Assembly: GCF_001940525.2 (NCBI RefSeq) | Contig: NZ_CP019437.1 | Location: forward strand, 3,211,501-3,275,500 | Length of the DNA stretch: 64,000 nt | Direction: 5' to 3' | Source: Thioclava nitratireducens | GTDB taxonomy: Bacteria > Pseudomonadota > Alphaproteobacteria > Rhodobacterales > Rhodobacteraceae | In this document: positions 60,452-64,000 of the stretch, piece after piece | Position numbering within the stretch: position 1 is the stretch's first letter | How the letters are laid out: each line of letters starts with the position of its first letter | The notes under the pieces: generated by a model | The model's database searches: none | What the model was told of the DNA's origin: nothing | What the model saw: the letters and a program-made list of their open reading frames with translations, nothing else | Made by a program: the position numbers and the translations under genes

Positions 60452-60528
60452 TGGTACCGCCTCCCCGGCTTGAACGGGGGACCTCTGGATCCACAATCCA
60501 GCGCTCTAACCAACTGAGCTAAGGCGGC
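60452..60528 (-). tRNA. tRNA-His (anticodon GTG)
   Basis: The minus strand gives a complete cloverleaf: acceptor GCCGCCT with AGGCGGT, T8-A9, D-stem GCTC/GAGC, anticodon stem CTGGA/TCCAG with loop TTGTGGA (anticodon GTG, His), T-stem CCCCG/CGGGG with loop TTCAAGC, then A73 and an encoded CCA. The first pair is G1-U72 and the discriminator is A, with no encoded G-1. This is the known alphaproteobacterial departure from the usual G-1:C73 identity. Confidence 0.95.
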
Positions 60529-60658
60529 ACTGGCGCGGGATTTAGCCCCCTCTCGCGCGGAATGCAAGTGTCCGATGACGAGAAATTCGCACCAAGTCTT
60601 GCCTGCGCACGTCGCGGGGGTTAGGTGCATTTTCCATCCAACCTCTCAGGAGTTTTCG

Positions 60659-60874
60659 ATGAGCATCGACAAGGAAAGCGACATCTCCGCGAATCTGCAA
60701 ATCGGCCCGACCTCGCTCGGGATGGTGCGGATCTATGTCGAGGGCGAAGGCGTAGAGCTGCCGCTCGATTTCGATCCCGACGAGGCGATGGAAATCGCCG
60801 AAGAACTGCAAGCCGCTGCCGAAGCCGCGCGCGAGATGAGCAAGGGCGGCAAGGGCAAAGGCAAGAAGCGCTGA
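60659..60874 (+). CDS. Small conserved protein, DUF6324-like (71 aa)
   Basis: A 71-residue acidic protein with a basic tail: MSIDKESDISANLQIGPTSL, then MVRIYVEGEGVELPLDFDPD and an alanine-rich helix ending in KGGKGKGKKR. The start at 60659 follows CAGGAG with 7-base spacing. I believe it belongs to a family of about 70 residues found next to mmcB in Rhodobacteraceae (DUF6324), but the function is unknown. The convergent mmcB gene ends 9 bases away. Confidence 0.72.
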   Translation: MSIDKESDISANLQIGPTSLGMVRIYVEGEGVELPLDFDPDEAMEIAEELQAAAEAAREMSKGGKGKGKKR

Positions 60875-60883
60875 GCCCGGGCA

Positions 60884-61342
60884 TCAGACTCCGGGCGGAT
60901 TCGCGCCCGGATCGTACAGCCTCTGCAACCGCCGCGCCGCCGCGCGCGCGAAATCGAGCGTCAGCGCCTTGCGCCGCGCTGGCGCGAGCTTGGAGAGTGG
61001 CGCCTCGCGGATCATCTCGGCACCGTAGCCATCCGCGATGAAGAGTCCCGTTCCCTCGGGCAGCAGATCGGTCGGGAAATCCTGGTCCACTGCCCAGAAG
61101 TAGCGGTCGCACCATTCGAGATAGCCGTCCCATTTCCGATCCGAAGTGAAATCGGCGCGACTCGACTTGCACTCCACGATCCAGATCTCTCCTTTCCGGT
61201 CGATTGCCATCAGATCGGCGCGCAGCCGCGGGCGCAGCACCATCTCCGGCACGCTGTCGAGACCAAGCTCGGACAGCGCCCGAGCCGTCCCGCGCGCAAG
61301 CACCTGCCCCGGCTGCAGATCGGAAAGCGGAATTTGTGTCAT
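60884..61342 (-). CDS. mmcB: MmcB-family DNA repair protein
   Basis: A 152-residue protein with an endonuclease-like fold: RGTARALSELGLDSVPEMVL, RADLMAIDRKGEIWIVECKS with the D-x(n)-E-x-K type acidic/Lys motif, and KWDGYLEWCDRYFWAVDQDF. Caulobacter MmcB is a DNA-damage-inducible repair factor that survives mitomycin C stress. A perfect SOS box precedes the gene by 11 bases, which agrees. The start at 61342 is the first ATG after the box; the longer open frame crosses the box and is not used. Confidence 0.85.
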   Translation of the reverse strand: MTQIPLSDLQPGQVLARGTARALSELGLDSVPEMVLRPRLRADLMAIDRKGEIWIVECKSSRADFTSDRKWDGYLEWCDRYFWAVDQDFPTDLLPEGTGLFIADGYGAEMIREAPLSKLAPARRKALTLDFARAAARRLQRLYDPGANPPGV

Positions 61343-61353
61343 GCGGAAACCAT

Positions 61354-61368
61354 GAACGAAGTATGAAC
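61354..61368 (-). promoter_or_regulatory. Alphaproteobacterial SOS (LexA) box upstream of mmcB
   Basis: Minus strand GTTC-ATACTTC-GTTC, an exact GTTC-N7-GTTC direct repeat, the LexA-binding motif of alphaproteobacteria, 11 bases before the mmcB start codon. It predicts repression by LexA and induction by DNA damage. Confidence 0.85.
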
Positions 61369-61470
61369 AAATGTCCAGCCGCCGCTGCGGCGCGCCCTGA
61401 CCCTGCAGGCAATTCCGCCCGTGCGAGGCAGTCGTCCCCATGCGTCGTTCACCTCGTTGAATTCACCCCC

Positions 61471-61499
61471 TTGTCGGAACGCGTTTTCGCCCCTATCTC
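61471..61499 (+). promoter_or_regulatory. Promoter of the 6S RNA gene
   Basis: TTGTCG (61471-61476) and TATCTC (61494-61499) are separated by 17 bases, giving an expected start near 61506, exactly where the inferred RNA closing stem begins. The region lacks any start codon with a ribosome site. Confidence 0.55.
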
Positions 61500-61505
61500 G
61501 GGGTC

Positions 61506-61665
61506 TGACGGTTACTGCTCTTTCCGTGAAAGACCCTTTTCCAGTGGCCTATACCATTCCTGAGGGAGCTGGCTCTGCCGGGGTCCTGGCCTCGGTATCT
61601 GGCGCCCACCTGACTTTTCAGGTCTCCGGGAACTCTCGTCTACACGTCTGCTGCGGTTTCCGTCA
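61506..61665 (+). ncRNA. ssrS: 6S RNA (probable)
   Basis: No protein is encoded. The 5' TGACGG (61506-61511) pairs with CCGTCA at 61660-61665, giving a closed RNA of about 160 bases. It includes hairpins such as ACCTGA-CTTT-TCAGGT (61608-61623) and long stretches of partial pairing that fit the 6S rod with a central bubble. A terminator follows. In Rhodobacter the 6S gene is convergent with sspA, a small salt-stress membrane protein on the opposite strand; the gene at 61741-62085 matches that layout. I could not align a 6S consensus, so the call rests on structure and gene order. Confidence 0.6.
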
Positions 61666-61688
61666 CTTCGCTTCCCGCCAGATAGCAA

Positions 61689-61718
61689 AAAGCCCCGCCG
61701 GATCGGTCGGGGCTTTTG
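61689..61718 (+). terminator. Bidirectional rho-independent terminator
   Basis: AAAAGCCCCG (61689-61698) pairs perfectly with CGGGGCTTTT (61709-61718) around a 10-base loop. T runs on both strands make it effective in both directions, ending the RNA gene and the convergent membrane-protein gene. Confidence 0.88.
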
Positions 61719-61740
61719 CCGTCTTGGGACGTGGACACGT

Positions 61741-62085
61741 TCAGCGACGCAGCTGCATCTGCCAGCGCGACTTGGGCGTATCGACGGGCACCGGGATCGC
61801 CAGTTGCTCGGCGGCCATATCGGTGGGGATACCGTCGCGCTTACCGCCGCCGGAACTGTCCTCATCCTCGGCCATGCGCATCACGGCGATCGCGAATTGC
61901 ACACCGGAGAAGACGACCGTGTTGAAGACGATCAGCAGCGCCATCGCGATGTAACCGACATCCGAGGTGAAAATCAGGTGACGCAGATTGCCGACGTTGA
62001 AGCCGAGAAGCAGGCCAACGAAGGCGAGCGCGATGAAGAAGCCGATGACGACGTTCTTGATGTAGAGCCGGACCAGTTCGGGCAT
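61741..62085 (-). CDS. Small two-helix membrane protein, SspA-like (salt-stress type)
   Basis: A 114-residue protein with two helices: NVVIGFFIALAFVGLLLGFN near residues 11-30 and YIAMALLIVFNTVVFSGVQF near 45-65. A hydrophilic cytoplasmic tail rich in Asp, Gly and Lys follows. The family is conserved in Rhodobacteraceae; in Rhodobacter the gene next to and antisense-oriented to 6S RNA was described as a putative salt-stress-induced membrane protein, SspA. The identity is inferred from size, topology and position. Transcription from its side would run into the 6S terminator. Confidence 0.7.
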   Translation of the reverse strand: MPELVRLYIKNVVIGFFIALAFVGLLLGFNVGNLRHLIFTSDVGYIAMALLIVFNTVVFSGVQFAIAVMRMAEDEDSSGGGKRDGIPTDMAAEQLAIPVPVDTPKSRWQMQLRR

Positions 62086-62216
62086 GAAAAATCCTCCTGC
62101 TTACCTCACAATTTAGTGCATATTCCCAAGTTTCAAACGGGGAAACATGCGGTGACGGCGAGATCGGCGGGGGTTTGCCCGTGACATGGTGTCGCGAAGG
62201 GGCGGGGTGCGTTCGC

Positions 62217-62735
62217 TCAGAACGCGTCGGGCTGCAGCGCGCGCGCCATGTGATCGAGCACCGCGTTGACGAATTTCGGCTCTTTGCCCTCGGGGAAGAA
62301 GGCGCGCGCCACATCGACGAACTCAGTGATGACGACGCGCGGCGGCGTCGCGGGGGTGATCAGCTCGGCCCCGGCGGCGCGGAACAGGGCGCGCAGCACC
62401 GGGTCGATCCGGTCGATCGGCCATTTCGCCACGAGCGCGCGGTCGGTCGCCTGGTCAATCTTCGCCTGCCACGTCACCGCATCGTCGATCAGGCGACGGA
62501 ACAGGTCGGGATTGCCCTCGGCCATCTCGGTACCGTCCTCGTCCACCGCACCGAAGCGATAGGTCTCGAACTCCCGGCGCACCTTGTCCGCGCCCTGCCC
62601 GGCCGCTTCCATCTGAAACAGCGCCTGAACCGCGTAAAGACGCGAGGCGGATTTCATCTGGCGCTTCTCCTCTTGAGTGAGCTTGCGCGGTTTCGGGGCG
62701 TCTTGGGGCGCGTCGGAGGAGGCGTCGTCGGTCAT
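62217..62735 (-). CDS. nusB: Transcription antitermination factor NusB
   Basis: A 172-residue all-helical protein with the NusB core: SASRLYAVQALFQMEAAGQG, then RLIDDAVTWQAKIDQATDRA and ITEFVDVARAFFPEGKEPKF, VNAVLDHMARAL. NusB binds boxA RNA with NusE (S10) to prevent termination in rRNA operons. The start overlaps the ribH stop by 4 bases (ATGA), the usual ribH-nusB order in alphaproteobacteria. The N-terminal extension of about 25 residues (acidic, Pro/Ala) is common in this group. Confidence 0.95.
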   Translation of the reverse strand: MTDDASSDAPQDAPKPRKLTQEEKRQMKSASRLYAVQALFQMEAAGQGADKVRREFETYRFGAVDEDGTEMAEGNPDLFRRLIDDAVTWQAKIDQATDRALVAKWPIDRIDPVLRALFRAAGAELITPATPPRVVITEFVDVARAFFPEGKEPKFVNAVLDHMARALQPDAF

Positions 62736-63277
62736 GCGTTATTCGATCCGTCAGTGTCGCCGGCGATACGGAAGGATTCGGCAGGCTTGAAGCCGATGCC
62801 CTTCGTCCGGCGCGCCCATTTGCGCGACAATGAGACAAGATGCAAGGCCGCAGCAGCCGCGCCGCCACCTTTGTTTTGATCGGCGGGATCGGCGCGCACG
62901 GCGGCCTGCTCGTAATTCTCGACCGTCAGGATACCGTTGCCGATGCAAATCCCCTCGAGCCCCATCAGCGTCAGCCCGCGCGAGCTGTCGTTGCAGACGG
63001 TCTCGTAATGGGTGGTCTCACCCCGGATTACGCAGCCAAGCGCGACGAAGCCGTCGTAATCGGCCATCCGCGCTGCCATCGCGATCGCGGTCGGAATTTC
63101 CAAGGCTCCCGGCACTTCGATCACGTCGACATGGGCGCCAGCTTCTTCGGCGGTGGCCTTCGCGCCCGCGATCAGGTTGTCCGCGATATCCTTGTAATAG
63201 GGCGCGACCACGATCAGCAGGCGCGGCGCGCTGTCGAATTTCGGCAGCTCGAGCGTGTAATGCGAAATTCCGGCCAT
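62732..63277 (-). CDS. ribH: 6,7-dimethyl-8-ribityllumazine synthase
   Basis: A 181-residue lumazine synthase, which condenses the ribityl-diaminouracil with dihydroxybutanone phosphate in riboflavin synthesis. VIEVPGALEIPTAIAMAARM, the catalytic-His motif VIRGETTHYETVCNDSSRGL and GICIGNGILTVENYEQAAVR are complete. It lies between the ribB-type gene (3 bases downstream of it) and nusB. The gene order ribBX-ribH-nusB is typical. No FMN riboswitch is visible inside the window. Confidence 0.96.
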   Translation of the reverse strand: MAGISHYTLELPKFDSAPRLLIVVAPYYKDIADNLIAGAKATAEEAGAHVDVIEVPGALEIPTAIAMAARMADYDGFVALGCVIRGETTHYETVCNDSSRGLTLMGLEGICIGNGILTVENYEQAAVRADPADQNKGGGAAAAALHLVSLSRKWARRTKGIGFKPAESFRIAGDTDGSNNA

Positions 63278-63280
63278 GTC

Positions 63281-64000
63281 TTACTCCGTGATGGGGCGGG
63301 TGCCGACGATACGAAGGCCGTATGCGTCGATGCCTACATATTTCGTCTGCGGATTGTCGGTGAGAAGGATCAGGTCGTGAAGCCCCATGGAGGACAGGAT
63401 CTGCGAGCCCAGACCGATCTGCTTGATCGTGCGCGGCCCCTGATCCTCTTCGCGCAGGAGGCGGTTCGACGGGTCGCGGAAGAGGCAGACCAGTCCGCGA
63501 CCTTCGGCAGCCACGATCTCCATCGCGCGGCGCACCTCGTCGGCAGGACCGGGACCGATGCCCAGCACATCATCGAGGATGTTGAGCGAATGGGTGCGCA
63601 CCAGAACCGGCTCGGGCGTCGAGATGTCGCCCTTCACCAGAACGATGTGGTCGACGCCTTCCGCCATATCCGTGAAGACGCGCATCTCCCAGTCGCCGCC
63701 ATGGCTGGAACTTACCATCTGGCGCACGCCCTCGCGCACGAGATTGTCGTGACGGCGACGATAGGCGATCAGGTCACTGATCGTGCCGATCTTCAGGCCG
63801 TGTTTCTTGCCGAAGGCGATCAGCCCCGGCAGGCGCAGCATGTGGCCGTCATCGCCCATGATCTCGCAGATCACGCCAGCGGGCTTGAGCCCGGCCAGAC
63901 GGGCCACGTCCACGGCAGCCTCGGTATGGCCCGCGCGCACCAGCACCCCGCCGTCGCGCGCGCGCAGCGGGAAGATGTGGCCGGGCGAGGCGATATCCTG
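63281..64000 (-). CDS. ribB: 3,4-dihydroxy-2-butanone-4-phosphate synthase with degenerate GTP cyclohydrolase II domain (partial)
   Basis: The frame is open to the window edge, so the N-terminus is missing; 239 residues are visible. They begin with the end of the RibB domain: SPGHIFPLRA, VRAGHTEAAVDVARLAGLKP and CEIMGDDGHMLRLPGLIAFG, with catalytic acidic and His residues. The C-terminal 130 residues resemble GTP cyclohydrolase II (LVRTHSLNILDDVLG, GSQILSSMGLHDLILLTDNP) but lack its zinc-binding Cys triad and the QEGRG motif. This is the RibBX variant, whose cyclohydrolase half is not expected to be active. A separate ribA must exist elsewhere. Confidence 0.9.
   Translation of the reverse strand, partial: QDIASPGHIFPLRARDGGVLVRAGHTEAAVDVARLAGLKPAGVICEIMGDDGHMLRLPGLIAFGKKHGLKIGTISDLIAYRRRHDNLVREGVRQMVSSSHGGDWEMRVFTDMAEGVDHIVLVKGDISTPEPVLVRTHSLNILDDVLGIGPGPADEVRRAMEIVAAEGRGLVCLFRDPSNRLLREEDQGPRTIKQIGLGSQILSSMGLHDLILLTDNPQTKYVGIDAYGLRIVGTRPITE

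Noticed and set aside
61441-61740. FMN riboswitch, tmRNA, RNase P RNA or SRP RNA in the gap after mmcB
   Set aside because: None of their conserved core sequences is present (no RFN core, no tag-coding segment, no GGAAGGAAGCAG-type loop). 6S RNA fits the size, pairing and gene order better.
1-64000. CRISPR arrays, rRNA genes, prophage or integrase genes
   Set aside because: No regularly spaced repeats, rRNA-like sequence or recombinase motifs were seen; the only mobile DNA is the istB scrap.

Overview
The window looks like a chromosomal segment of an alphaproteobacterium of the Rhodobacteraceae/Paracoccaceae group. It is GC-rich and gene-dense, with many ATGA and TAATG stop/start overlaps. 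Group markers include RibBX-RibH-NusB, MmcB behind an alphaproteobacterial SOS box, a 6S RNA gene convergent with a small SspA-like membrane protein, a DUF2783 partner of a flavin hydroxylase, and a tRNA-His with A73. The genus cannot be fixed from sequence alone.

Layout. 1-522 is the end of an AbrB-type membrane protein. 500-8969 is a tripartite tricarboxylate transporter (TTT) operon: binding protein, fused TctA-TctB, a PrpF/GalD-type tautomerase, a universal stress protein, a small protein and a D-2-hydroxyacid dehydrogenase. It is divergent from a TctD/TctE-like two-component pair whose kinase is frameshifted. 9235-12149 holds a SoxR/VOC pair, a GFA-fold protein and about 1 kb of gene remnants. 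12150-19694 is a homoprotocatechuate (3,4-dihydroxyphenylacetate) meta-cleavage operon with an aromatic-amino-acid decarboxylase embedded in it and a divergent HpaR. 19831-28571 has an aminotransferase/HAD/IclR operon facing a second TTT transporter (TctC-TctB-TctA) with an aldehyde dehydrogenase and a Tm-1-like protein. 28568-31238 is a flavin hydroxylase with DUF2783 and a divergent LuxR-type regulator. 31252-31390 is a scrap of IS21 istB. 31770-44793 is one long sugar or sugar-acid operon: ABC importer, two GMC dehydrogenases, Dabb, LacI, Gfo/Idh/MocA, a flavoprotein and a KDG kinase. 44850-48714 is a CoA-transferase/enoyl-CoA hydratase/aldehyde dehydrogenase operon behind a near-consensus promoter with twin operators. 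48900-50016 contains two genes that both lost their 5' ends at one junction. 50101-50189 carries tandem hairpins with CCUCCUCCC loops (cuckoo/CcsR type). 50307-53633 is an EmrAB-like efflux pair with MarR. 53783-55859 is a YeiH/LysR pair. 55843-60353 is a CheB-CheR-PAS-HWE kinase with a receiver protein and a short LOV photoreceptor. 60452-64000 is housekeeping: tRNA-His, MmcB, 6S RNA, SspA-like, NusB, RibH and the partial RibBX.

How it fits together. Most of the window is peripheral catabolism paired with importers and local regulators. Carboxylates enter by two TTT systems and sugars by the ABC system. Aromatic amines may be funnelled into homoprotocatechuate cleavage by the decarboxylase and the aminotransferase. 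The most notable items are the cuckoo-type RNA, the decarboxylase inside the hpa operon, the LOV/CheB-CheR/HWE-kinase module, several legible operators (SoxR, HpaR, MarR, SOS, twin palindromes) and the 6S/SspA locus. I found no intact mobile element, CRISPR array or rRNA. Functional names rest on motif recognition, not on database searches.
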